DNA of 64,000 bases from Saussurea involucrata. Taxonomy: Eukaryota > Streptophyta > Magnoliopsida > Asterales > Asteraceae. Of the stretch, positions 32,387-43,893 are shown one piece after another (position 1 is the stretch's first letter; every line of letters begins with the position of its first letter). The notes under the pieces were generated by a model. That model saw only the letters and a list, made by a program, of their open reading frames with translations. It had not been told where the DNA came from and searched no databases. Location of the stretch: positions 87,934,879-87,998,878 of the forward strand of contig CM066318.1 in the NCBI GenBank assembly GCA_033807775.1. Direction: 5' to 3'. The translations under genes and the position numbers were made by a program.

Positions 32387-35300
32387 ATAAGTTTGAGAGA
32401 ATTAGGTGTTGATTTTGGATACCTAGACTCAAACTAGTGTTTGTTTAAGTAAATGAGAGTGAAATTCACCTTTAGGCACTTTAAGATAAGATGTTTTGAA
32501 GTTGATGGAGCTTTTAGAAACGAGAATCACGTCGAGAGCAACAAGGATAATCATACGCAGTGCGTTCATAGTGGCACCTGTCCAGTGTCATGGTGAACCT
32601 ACTAGTACATGTGCATGCTCGAATTGCTTTCATGTGGTGATCGTTGGGGTAGTGAAGGAGGTTCTAAACTAGTAGTTGTTGGAATGGATGGACGATTCTA
32701 GTATTAGTCACTTGGAGTGACGATAAGCATGATGTTTGCTTTATGTAGGCCGTTTCGGGTCAAGATTGACGGTCAGACTAGAACCATAGGCTTTTGAGCC
32801 GATTTTGATTGGAGGAAAAACCATAAAGTTAATTGATGTATTTCCCAACTTTTCTTAAGAGGTTTGAATATCCGGATGAAAATAGTAGACCGGAGGATTT
32901 TGGAGGAGTATGAGTGGAGACGTTGAAAGCCGACTAAATCATGCACGAAAATTATTTTGGAAATAAATTGCATCAACTGTTTCTTGTGTTTCCAATCCTT
33001 ATGTGGATTGTGTTATAAATTTTGAGAAATGTTTGGCACGCACACAAGATTTCAAATTATGGTTTTAAAAGTGCATGAAACCGTTTTATCGCGGGAGTTG
33101 CGAACTCCGTCGGGATTTGTTTTGCCTTATTTCATTGTTGCTCAACATTTGTTTTGGATGTAATGATAATCATATATAAATGATGTTTGAGATGTTGGGC
33201 AATAACTACTGCTTGTGACTTTAACATTGGATCTCCTCCACATATGTTAGAGTTTGGATGGAAAGTTATTTTTCCATTATGTCTATGTGAGATTATTTTG
33301 GGGATTTTGTTTAATGGGAGTTGTTAAACAATGTCGTTTATGTGGTATTACCCTAGAAGGGGATTTTTGGGATTTTGGCGTCTCATTTATGATTTTTGCT
33401 ATTAGCAATTTGGCTTTGGAAGCATGGTGTTTAGCGCCGTTTTATTGACTTGGAGTCATTGAGTCCATGGAGGTTCATGGAGTTTGGTTTTACGACATGT
33501 TGAGTCGTGTGAGTACAATTTTACAATATGCATACTCTAATTGCTTACGTGAAAAGTTTACGAGTTTTGGTTGGGCATTTGGTCCCACTCGAGTTTGGTT
33601 GAGAAAAGTTAATTTTATGCCATAAGGTGACTAAGAAAAGATGAGTTTGGAACTCTAGTGTCGCGTATCTTTTCTTTCAAAAAGTTTGTGTTACTAAGTA
33701 TTTCATTGCAAATAGTTCGGTGTATGGATTTGATTTATACGTGGCTTAAGTGATGCATGAAAGAACATTTTTGGTGGCATTTTATAATAAATTGCTCGGT
33801 GCGCTTTTGGTCAGTTAAATGTTTATTACCGTTTTTATGTGAAACGTATTATATCGACTTAGGGGTATGCATAGCTTGGTAACCATTGTTTCTCGTCACT
33901 TTGTTGAACGAATTGTGATGTGAAAATGTTTCATAGACTCTTGTTTAAATGATGACCATTCGGTCAAAGGGTGTTTTGGTGTTGTAGAAATCATGCACAG
34001 TTCGCAATGCTTTGCATTTTGAAAATGAAAATGTGTTAGTCGTTGACATTTGGTTAACTTTGATTTGCCGATTATTTTGGAAGAATTGAAAACCTCTTTT
34101 GTTTTTGGAGAAATGTGTGTTGGGAGTATTTGGACAAATACATTTTTAGCAATTACGTTTTGACGTTTTGTGTCCCAAGTACGAAACCTTGAGAAAATGT
34201 TTCGTGAGGAAGATTTTAGAAAATTTTTGTATAAAATTATAGTACGCGGGATTTCTTATGTTTTGGACATTGATACGCACCGTTAGTGCAATTTGGGATT
34301 TGAACATAAGTTTGAACCCTTTTAGTGTCAACAAATTATTAACACTTAATTTCTTGTATGTTTTGGAAAACGCACTGTTGTGTGCAAGTTTGCCGAAAAC
34401 GTTTTATCCAAATGACATTACAGGACCGGATACAGAAATTTTGAGAAATTGATTTAAAGAGTTTCATTTGTCGAAATTTGGTCACGGACCATTTGATGCA
34501 CGTTATTTAGTTACAAGAAAATTTCTATTAGAAGTGTTACAAGCTTGCAAGCCTACCCCAATGTGAAGTTGTATGATGTTTTAGTCTATATTTTCAAGTG
34601 ATAGAGACGTATGGGTTTTTGTATTAACTAGGGGATTTGCACAAGTCATTTTATGTTTTGACTAAGAATGTTGGTGAACCGCTCCATCGTTTTGTGTAAT
34701 AAACTGACGCGCGCAAAATTTTGTTGGTAAACCTTGCCTCATGTCGTTTTATGGTTGACGAGGAAATGTTGGAGTCAATGTTGTTTAGACCTCTTTTGAA
34801 ATACGTGCACACCTGGTGTCGCACCCCGTTTAAGGTCGAACAGTCACTTTACATGCATGTCATGAGTCAATTCATACTAGAACTGTGGTGTTTCATCTAA
34901 AAGAAATTGTTTAATACGCTTTTGCGTTTTGTGGGTAAACTGAACTGCAATGAAATGATTTTCAGCATGATTTTCATATGTGGGACGGGCGTGTCCATTT
35001 TTGCGTAACTACCGAACTGATAATCGTAGTAGTTTTGTGCGTACGGTATATTTGATATGAAAATCTTGGTGTTGAAAATGTTTTGTGAATGGTTTTAATT
35101 AACTGGCATATTTATTGAGTAACGCACTTGAAAACCTTGAACTCGTTAGGACCTTGGAAAGGGTAAGTAACCCAGTTAAGGGCAAGTGCGTGTAGCACTT
35201 CGACGGTGAAAGGTTGAGTATTCCTCACGTGTTGGTATTATGGGCCGGATGATATCGGTAGCAAGGTAAATGTGTTTGTGGTAATTGGAGGGTAGACATG

Positions 35301-36007
35301 CGGTAAAACATTTCGAGGTTGGTATAACCGCTTTGTTGACAACCTTAGTTTTGTGGAAACACTCGGTAAACGAAACTCGTGTGTAGAGTCCTGATAGAGT
35401 TCAGAGTTTGGTGGTAAAATTAGGTGTCAACCTTTGTGGTCTTGAGATCAGAAACCGTTAGTGTAAACGGGGGTTTGTAGCCGATTTTAAAAGGATATTG
35501 GTAATGGTGGTGATAACCTTAAGATGCTCAATTGTGACGAGCGTTTTGGTGGAATAACCTTCGTGCGTGGTTGATGAACTTGTCGATTGATGATTCATGT
35601 GTAATGACTTTTGGATTCTATTAGAACTCGTTGGATTAATCGACGGTTAATGGTAGGATGATCGGAATTGATGATTTTGTTGGGTTCATTGGTGAACAAA
35701 CCTTGGAGTGATTTAGAATCCAAAACTGAAACGAGAAGTATGGAACATTCTAAGGTTGGGAGACAACCGAAGTCGTCTAACTAGGAATTATTCCAGTGAT
35801 TAGAGTGTCTTTCGGACGTAAGTGCGGTGTACTTGGAAGGGGGTTTTGCTGAAAAGAAAATTGGTTCGAGGAACCGTCTTTATGGTTGTGTGGGAAATTT
35901 AGATTCCAGTTAGGAACTGATAAATTATAGTCGGCGTTGAGTCGATTAGCCTTGGGTTGCAAAGGATGTAGATTTCGAGGACGAAATCATTCTAAGGTTG
36001 GGAGGAT
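32387..36007 (+). other. Interior of the LARD element, no recognisable coding
   Basis: GT-rich sequence with only short open frames (60-65 codons) that lack known motifs. The last 37 bp hold gatttcgaggacgaaatc (35971-35988) and a polypurine tract aggttgggaggat against the 3' LTR. Parts of it may be decayed pol, but I cannot align any domain by eye. Confidence 0.7.
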
Positions 36008-38864
36008 TGTAACACCCGGAATTTTATTAAAGTGAAGGTTTAACGTTGGGAAGAGGTGTGTGAAAGAAGCTCAACAAATCGGGATCATTCGAGACAAAAA
36101 GTCGAGCTCGGTACCTGTTGGGCGATAGTGCCCGGCGATAGTGACCATGTCACTATCGCACCTGTCATAATCGCGAGAAGTGTACCGAGAGTCCAGGGGT
36201 AGCGGGCGATAGTGCCCCGGCGATAGTGACCATGTCACTATCGCGATGTCACAATCGCCGACGGTCTCCAGGGTGTTTTAAACCCCTTTTCTTCTTTCTT
36301 TTTCCCATTTCACTCATCTATCTCGACTCTCTTAACTCTCTCTCTAAAAATCGATTTCTCTCACTAGAAACCCTACAACCCCTCCCCTCTCCTTCCTCAT
36401 TTCTTCACCAAATCAAACCTTTTTCCTCCATTGATGATCATATTTGGAAGCTTGGAGTTTTGTGGAGATTAGGAGGTCGTTTTTGGAAGATTCAAATGGT
36501 TAAGGTTATCTCTCCCTACCCTATAGTTGTTATTGTTATTGATTTCATATTCCTTCCATATTGTGATGTTGTGGACCGATTTTGGTGATGATTAGGTAAG
36601 GGAATCTTGTTTTCTTCATCTACAAAACTAGGGTTTGGTATAAAATGGGTATTTTAGTATGTTATGGATGGATGATGATTCCTTATGGTTGGATTGCATT
36701 ATTGATGGTTGAGAATTCATAAATCTAGGTTTTGGAAGTTTTGGTTTGAGGATGCAAACTTCATCAAAGGAGCATACGTTTGGAGAACTCTAGATTTAGC
36801 TTAAATCTAGCAAAGGTGAGTTCAAGTTACTTTGCGAAAACGTTGTACATGCCAAAATGAGTATTTTACAAATATGTGTGTGTTTTACTTGAAAAGGTAT
36901 ATGGTTGAGTTATTTGGTTGATTTAACTCTTTCGAAGTGTTTATCTTCATAAATGTGTAAAACACTCATATTTGGGACTTGTGGATATTTGGATGGTTAG
37001 AAACCATAAATTGTCTTTAAAATATTAATTGCTCAAAATGAGGTTTGTTTGGTGATTTAATCATATATGTGTAAATGATTTTGTAAACCATTTGGGAAAT
37101 GCACTTTTAAGTGTTTTGTGTCATTTTGAGAATTTAAGGGTATGAGTCCTTTGGGAAAACCCTTTTTGTTTAACCCGTAAAGAGTTTTGGGGTTAATGAT
37201 GAATTTGTAGTATAGCTTGCCTAAACAATGTTTAAACGCGTTTTTGACCGACATTATGGGTCTAGCAAGCTTGGAGCACTTTGCTCGGTTTGACTTTGAG
37301 TTAGTCTTGGGACATTTGTCCGGTTTAAAATGGCTCGATGTGGAGTCTTATTTACGGGTTGCCTTTATTGCACCGTGTTGCATATCATTGTACGTTGTTG
37401 ATGTTTTACATGCTCAGGGTGGAGTCTAAGATGTATTATATGCTTAATTGAATTTTTATTTTCATGATTTGACGTTGATAGATGATCATTAGGTCTTTGA
37501 GCAGAGGGCTCGATTTTGGACTCAATTGAGTCTTGAGGGCATTCGCCCGGTTTTAATAAGCTCGACGTGGGCTTGGGGTTTGCATTGCATGAGTTGCATC
37601 ATATTTGAGGTTTACATGATTTGAATGCATTGGTTATTCTTTGAGGTCATGTATAACTTTTTAAGTTAAGTAAGCTTGTTTTGGATGGTGGGTTTGCCAA
37701 GGTAAAGACCTAGTATGGTTGAACTTGGTGGAGTTAAATGGACTAAAGACCTAGTATGGTTGATGTCTAAGAGGGGCTAAAGACCTAGTATGGTTGATGC
37801 CAAAGACGGACTAAAGACCAAGTATGGTTGATGTCTGAGATGGGCTAAAGATCTAGTATGATTGATGCCGATGATTGACTAAAGACCTAGTATGGTTGAT
37901 GTCATCCGTTTTCCACATCCAAGAAGCTTACTTGCATTTATTTAATTATGGTTTAATTTATGTGTTTGCCACATTCGATGAGATCGGGCCTCCCCCGTCA
38001 CCGAAGGGTGTTGATTTTGGGTATTTTATCTAATCACATTGTTGAGGTTATATTAGCTGTATGTGGATTGTTTTCCAGGATTGATGAACGGATTTATGTT
38101 ACATTCTTATTGAATGTTTTAACCGCTGGGGTTTTAGTTTATGGTATTGGGGTTTTAATACATCTTACGTTTGCGTGGGTTTAGCTTCGTATTATGCTAC
38201 CAATGAAAGGTTTTGATTAAATAGATGGTTTTCCATGTTTTACGGGTTGAGTATGTATGGTCAACCGTATTTGAAGGTTTTGCCTAAAACTAGATTTATT
38301 CACGTATTTGAGTGAGTTGGGATTGTAACTCATTTTTGGAAAACGCTTTACACTTTTGGGAACGATTCCCATGGATTTTGAGTGTGTTGGAAAATGAGTC
38401 GTTTATGCCGTTTTGGGAAATCTGTTTGGAAAAGATAGTCTTTGTCGCAAGCTTTCATATAAAGATTTATTTAAATCATGACTATAATTATTAACTGTCG
38501 ATTTATGATTTTATATAGTCATGATAAAATGCTTGAACTCACTAGGCGTAAGCCTAACCCTTTTTATTTGTCGGCATGTGCAACAGGCTCAGGTTGGGGT
38601 AGCTTTAGCTACATGGTGAAGTGGCGATGTTCTAGTAGAGTGCACGAGAGGTGACTTGATTAGTAAAGTATTCCGCATTTAGTTGGAATTAGCAATTTGC
38701 GATATGTTAAGTAGCACCCGTATAAGTGATGTTATTGTGAGAACTATAACGTTTTAATTCCCGAGTTATTCTGAGGAACGAATTGTGGAGATGATTTAAT
38801 GTTTCTAGTTATCTTTGTTGAAAATTTTAATTTAGTTGCTCTTTCCAAATTTGAGGGTGTTACA
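36008..38864 (+). repeat. 3' LTR of the LARD element
   Basis: 2857 bp, nearly identical to the 5' LTR, with the hairpin motif at 36135-36159 and 36220-36244 and the 36-bp tandem repeat at 37703-37902. It retains the 13 bp missing from the 5' copy. Confidence 0.92.
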
Positions 38865-38869
38865 TTGGG

Positions 38870-40394
38870 TCACTTTGTAATGCCAAAAACTAAACAAGTG
38901 GAACATCTTAAAAAAAGATCCTAATCACATTTGTCTAATTACTATGATATTTAATCAAGTTGAACCACCTTGTCACAACTACTATCTTCTCCATCTTTCT
39001 CAACATTATTCTTCCATGGGTTGTTCAAAGTTATCCTTTCACTTGACCCCTTTTTTTTGGGATGAGCTTTGTTCGTGATCAGAGACGGACCCAAGAATTT
39101 TTTCTTACGGTGGCACCTTTGACGAACTTAAAAAAATTTCACATCGCCCGATGTTGTTTTAGCCTAATTCCACTGCTTTGAGAATTTTTTTTTAATTTTT
39201 TTCTCGATTTCGAGGAACTTTAAAAAAAAGTTCCATTCGAGATGACTCCTATTAAAAATTAATGTACACATTAGTATGTGACGAGTATCCATTGTTAAGT
39301 CCCCACTAAGATCATTCAAAAAAAATCATGCTCAAAAGCCATCAAATTTTCTTCTCTAACATTATCATGTTCTTATCTAATATATTCTTGTGTCACTACA
39401 CGTCTAATTTTCTAAATTCAATAATTTCATCTTCACCTTCGAAAATGTGATCAAAAGCAGGAGCATCAGAAGCATCATCACCATCATCACTTGATGAACT
39501 ATCACCATCATTATCACTACCATCTTGTCTCAAGTACCCTATTTAAGTCTTCAACAAACTCATCCAAATACACATCAATTATCACCCTACTTTTGATTCC
39601 ATATTCAACAAAACTCTTAAAATCTGTGTTACGTTTAAGCATTCTCAAACCATTTTCTAATTAAGCTCTTACCATGAACACCAAAATATATATATATTTT
39701 CATACAATGTGTGTGTTTCATTCTTCAAAAAAGCAACAAAATCAATGTATCCCATGTTGCCAATGTCAAAAGTTTCAAATATTTTCTCAATCCCTTAGTA
39801 TAATAAAAATGGCCAAATACAAATACACCCATATAATCAAAAAAATGTTATTGTAGATATTGATGAAGATGCCATCATGAAGATAAACCAAGTAACAAAC
39901 TATAGAAAAGTAAGTTACTTGTATCGTAAATAGAGAGCCACTTTTCTAAATTTGGAGGGACCATAAATTCAAATATAATTTATTGATCAATATAATAGAC
40001 CCCAAAATGCTTTCTCCATATGCCTTTGTCACTGCAAACTGCAATCAATATCAACATGTGATCTTACAGCTTTTGGTAGACAAAACTTATTGATGTTTAA
40101 TTGATAGGATGAATTTTGGGATGATTATTTCTATAATCTTGTCAATGATCCAACAAATTCTTTATAATTTTATAAAATAGAGACTTAAAAGTTAAAATCT
40201 CTAAAACGCATTACATTTAACTCCTCCAACAGATTCTCTATTTTAGAAAAGTCAACATCTATTATATTATTAAAATACTGTTGAAATTTATCATTCCAGT
40301 ACATTTTAAAAAGAATTTTATATAAAATAATGATAACTCAATCCTATTGGTGGAAATGAATAAAAAAATAATTTCTCTCACCATCTACCAAGTT
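38870..40394. other. Intergenic DNA with old repeat fragments
   Basis: Mostly AT-rich with no supported gene. A word agagacggacccaag (39081-39095) resembles the end of plant hAT-type repeats but has no visible partner. 40148-40335 resembles the left half of the MITE at 40398-40889 (ccaacag, ttaaaatctctaaaa) and is probably an older truncated copy. Confidence 0.45.
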
Positions 40395-40397
40395 TTA

Positions 40398-40889
40398 GAG
40401 CATCTCCAACAGCTTTGCTATAATTTTTCCAAAATAGAGAATCAAAAGTTAAAATCTCTAAAAAATGTTAAATTCATCTCCAACAGCTTTGCTATTTTAG
40501 AGATTTTAACACAAATTATATTAATATAATATTCTTTAATTTATAATTCCAATGCACTTTAAAAGAAAAACTTAATATAAAATGATAAAAGAATTATGTC
40601 ATTGGTGAATTGAATTAAATAATTATTTATCTCTCCTATTTAGAGAATTATAGAGAATTCTCTATATTTAGAGATTTTTCCAAGAATCTCTATTTTAGCA
40701 ATCAAGATAGCAATGCTGTTGGAGAAGAATAGCAAACAAAAACCCACTTTTTTCTATTTTAGCAATGTTGTTGGAGAATTCTCTAAACTTGGAGCTTTCT
40801 CTATTTTAAAGAACAATATAGAAAAGTTGTTGGAACAAGATAACAAAAATGCATTTTTCTCTATTTTAGAGAAGCTGTTGGAGATGCTC
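40398..40889. mobile_element. TTA-flanked MITE, GAGCATCTCCAACAGC ends
   Basis: 492 bp with near-perfect inverted ends GAGCATCTCCAACAGC / GCTGTTGGAGATGCTC and TTA on both sides (40395-40397, 40890-40892). Inner copies of ccaacagctttgctat and of agcaatg(c/t)tgttggag give further inverted pairing. The ends and duplication fit a PIF/Harbinger-type MITE. Non-coding. Confidence 0.8.
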
Positions 40890-40892
40890 TTA

Positions 40893-41725
40893 AATACCGA
40901 CAAAGAGATTCACATGATGATGAAAAATCGCAAAAAGTGCAAAAATTTAAAATAAAAAATTGAAAATCGAGAAGAAAAAAAAACGAATACAAAAGGTGAG
41001 GGAGACATGAGAAATGAGAATGATTACTTATAGAAGAACCATAAATTCTACCAGCTTCGATTAGATGAGGGAGACATGAAGGAGACAATGAGTTGATGAG
41101 GGTTTAGAGTCGAATAGTGTTGGGGTTTAGCATATTAGAATTGGAAAAGTCGTGAGCAAGGACGAAGGTTTTTAAAATGGTTTTAAAAATAAGTTTTTTT
41201 TCCTAATGACATGTAAGCATATCCCGTGTGTCTTCCATGTCATTTTAATTATGACACCTCAGCGACAGAAACCAGTTTAAAAGGTAACATGTTGCTCAAT
41301 GTTGTAATGGATAAAACTTTCACTACAATACCCTGATAAAAAATAATTTGAAACTAAATTGTTGTAATAAGAAAAAATGGTAGTACAATGCTATAATATG
41401 AAAATTTATGAAAGTAGATTGTTATTTCACGCATTTTGCCCTATAAGTTTATACTTACACGTTTTCTTAGTTAATCATATTCTCGTTTAAACTCAATCAT
41501 ATAGATGCATACATACACACACATACACATATATAGGGATTTTCAAATACAAACCCAAAAACTAAATTTGACCATTGATTTTGAAATCTAAAGGTGATTA
41601 TTTAATCGGTTTAATATGAGCTTGAAAGTAAATTTAGGAACTGATTTAATCTACACCGTTGATCATCTATACAGACGATCGAAATTGGTTTGTGGTAACT
41701 ATTACATGGTTTATATTTTAAACTT

Positions 41726-41775
<50 letters not shown>
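40893..41775. other. Intergenic DNA ending in (CT)n(TA)n
   Basis: No supported gene. From about 41537 (gggattttcaaatac) to 41729 it may be one side of another (TA)n-seated element. It ends in a (CT)n (TA)n tract (41731-41775). Confidence 0.4.
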
Positions 41776-42001
41776 GGGAGATTCAAGGGAAAACCTAAAA
41801 AAACCGGAAAACTGAAGAACACCTTGGTGGCCCTTCATTTGGACGGTATGCACTTGTGCATACAGGTAAATAGTTGACTTTTTGGTTTTATGCACAAATG
41901 CATGTTACAAATAACCTGTATGCACAAGTGCATACCGTCCAGATGAAAGACTCCTAGGGTGTTCTTCAGTTTTCCGTTTTTGAGGTTTTCTCTTAAACCT
42001 A

Positions 42002-42005
<4 letters not shown>
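41776..42005. mobile_element. Hairpin element in (TA)n, GGGAGATTCAAGGG family
   Basis: 230 bp that folds on itself almost end to end: left arm gaaaacctaaaa ... gaagaacaccttgg ... ggacggtatgcacttgtgcat, right arm its inverse. (TA)n flanks both sides. Related copies lie at 62961-63135 and, as a half, at 62380-62480. No coding. Confidence 0.78.
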
Positions 42006-42038
<33 letters not shown>

Positions 42039-42280
42039 ATTCAATGAAGAACTCGGTTATTTATGATAAATGTGAGATTCAATCTCAACCACTCAACAAC
42101 CTAAATCAAAGACTATAATTAATAACAATAATTTTACAATAAGTAGGAAATATTAATCAATTTTAATTATAAGTACTAAGTAGAATTATAAAGGGTAAAA
42201 TGGGAATTCAGGTTAAAAGGAAATGGAAAAATAAGTGAAAATTCCGTAAATATCTCCTAAATAAATGATTTAGGAGTATA

Positions 42281-43206
42281 TCTATACATATAATAAATAA
42301 GTAACTAGCATGTCACGTGTCGCCTTCTGGTGAGCCGACTACATTATTTTCCCGCCTAAACATGTATCTGGACGCAGTTTACATTATAAGTTCAATTAGC
42401 ACACCCACATTCACTCCTCCTTAAATCTCTCCTTAATTCATTTTTTTTAATTTATACGTTACATTTACTACCCTTATAATTAGGTATGTAGTTTACTTTT
42501 AATCCCTTACTTTTTTATTTTTTATTTTAGACTCTTATCATATAAACATAAATAAGGTATATGAACTAAAATGCATTAAAAACATTTCTATTTTTTACAA
42601 ATTATACCATTGTAATCGCTTCGTCAATACCTTCGAAATGAGCCCAATATTGAATATTTTTTTATTTAAATATATTATTAAATATCATAAATATATACGA
42701 ATTAGTGTGTCGTGATTAGTATGAGATTTGTTGAAATTAGTATGGGATTTGATACAAATAATCACTAAATTCTCGTGATTTTCTTTTTGCAATTTCATAT
42801 CAATTTTTACTTCAAAGTCGAATTCCTCCGACGAATTACAATTCTATCAAATTTCATTTTGTCAACGAAACATCCTTAGAATTATCATAAGAGATTTAAT
42901 TACTCGAGAAAAAAAAAAGATATCCCTTATCAACTGACTTTTGGATTATGACTTCGAACCTTTTTCAAAAATATAATATGCAAATATTTTAATATAGTAT
43001 ATTTAATTATTTATACTTTCTTAATCATGATTATATTATTTCCTCTAATTTTTTTGACCAATTAACCATATTAACCTTTAATTTTATACATCTGATATGC
43101 GATTTAAAAGCATATAAATATGAACATGAGACAAAATTATTTTTTCGAATTCTCGGCTTTAGATTTGAGATACTTCGCGGAGCATCGCGCGCATGTACTT
43201 ATCTAG
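42281..43206 (+). mobile_element. Short non-autonomous Helitron
   Basis: It starts TCTATACATATAATAAA right after an A (42280) and ends ...CTTATCTAG right before a T (43207). This is the 5'-TC, 3'-CTRR and A|T insertion pattern of plant Helitrons, with no target duplication. About 10 bases before the end a GC-rich patch (cgcggagcatcgcgcgc) can form a short hairpin. There is no Rep/helicase. The 3' hairpin is weaker than in typical elements. Confidence 0.65.
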
Positions 43207-43893
43207 TTAACTAATATAGTAATATCTTTAATTATCTCCGTTATCTTCTTTTGTACATATAAAAAACTTTTTATTTTGTTTTTTTAAATCTAAATTACAA
43301 CACGATTTTTAAGACCATGGATTATCGAACACCTATTTTCAAGTCGCTTTAGTTCATAATTAACCATGTTGAGATCTATAATATGGTTTTTCGTCATAGA
43401 TAACACATAGTGAAACATATGGGATAACCCACTCTGATCATTGTAACTCTATCGTGAACCCACTGTGAAACCACTCGATCAGCATGTGGGTTTCAAGATA
43501 TGTGATAACACACTGTGATCACATGTGTTCCACTGTAAATCGATCGTAAAACCACTCGATCAACATACGGGTTCAAGATATTAGACAACACATTGTGATT
43601 ACCGTGACTCCGACCAATACACGTTGTGATACATTAATTAAGAGCAGTCTCTTTATATACCCACCGTATACACTTGATATCCTAAGATACACGATGTAAC
43701 ATCCATGTATACATATTGTGATACCGACTATGATACCTACTATGATACTCAATAACTTGAACACAAACCCTAAGTCTAAACCTTGAAATGATTTGGATTC
43801 ATTTCTAAAAGGGGTGGCACTTAGATCTACTTTGGCCTTTGTGGATGCACTATTGGTTTATAGGAGACGTGGAAGAGAGAAGAGAGGGAAAAG
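43207..43893. repeat. Intergenic DNA with roughly 80-bp tandem repeat
   Basis: Between about 43418 and 43640 the order gataac(a/c)cac-t-gtgatca, ccactgtaa/gaa, aaaccactcgatcaacat and gggttcaagatat recurs, giving two to three diverged units of about 82 bp. The rest is unremarkable. It ends next to the LTR at 43894. Confidence 0.55.

Larger units (their letters stand above)
29528..38864 (+). mobile_element. Non-autonomous gypsy-type LTR retrotransposon (LARD)
   Basis: A 9.3-kb element with LTRs 29528-32371 and 36008-38864, TGTAACACCC...GGGTGTTACA ends, an initiator tRNA-Met primer site at 32375 and a polypurine tract before 36008. Flanking 5-mers are ttgga and ttggg. The 3.6-kb interior has no recognisable Gag or Pol domain. 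The block gatttcgaggacgaaatc before the polypurine tract is the usual 3' tail of Tekay/Del-type pol, which points to its parent lineage. By eye the LTRs differ at about 23 sites plus one 13-bp indel, under 1 percent, so insertion is recent. It would need proteins in trans. Confidence 0.88.

Noticed and set aside
39081..39095. hAT transposon end (agagacggacccaag)
   Set aside because: No matching opposite end or 8-bp duplication could be found nearby, so it is left as a possible fragment only.
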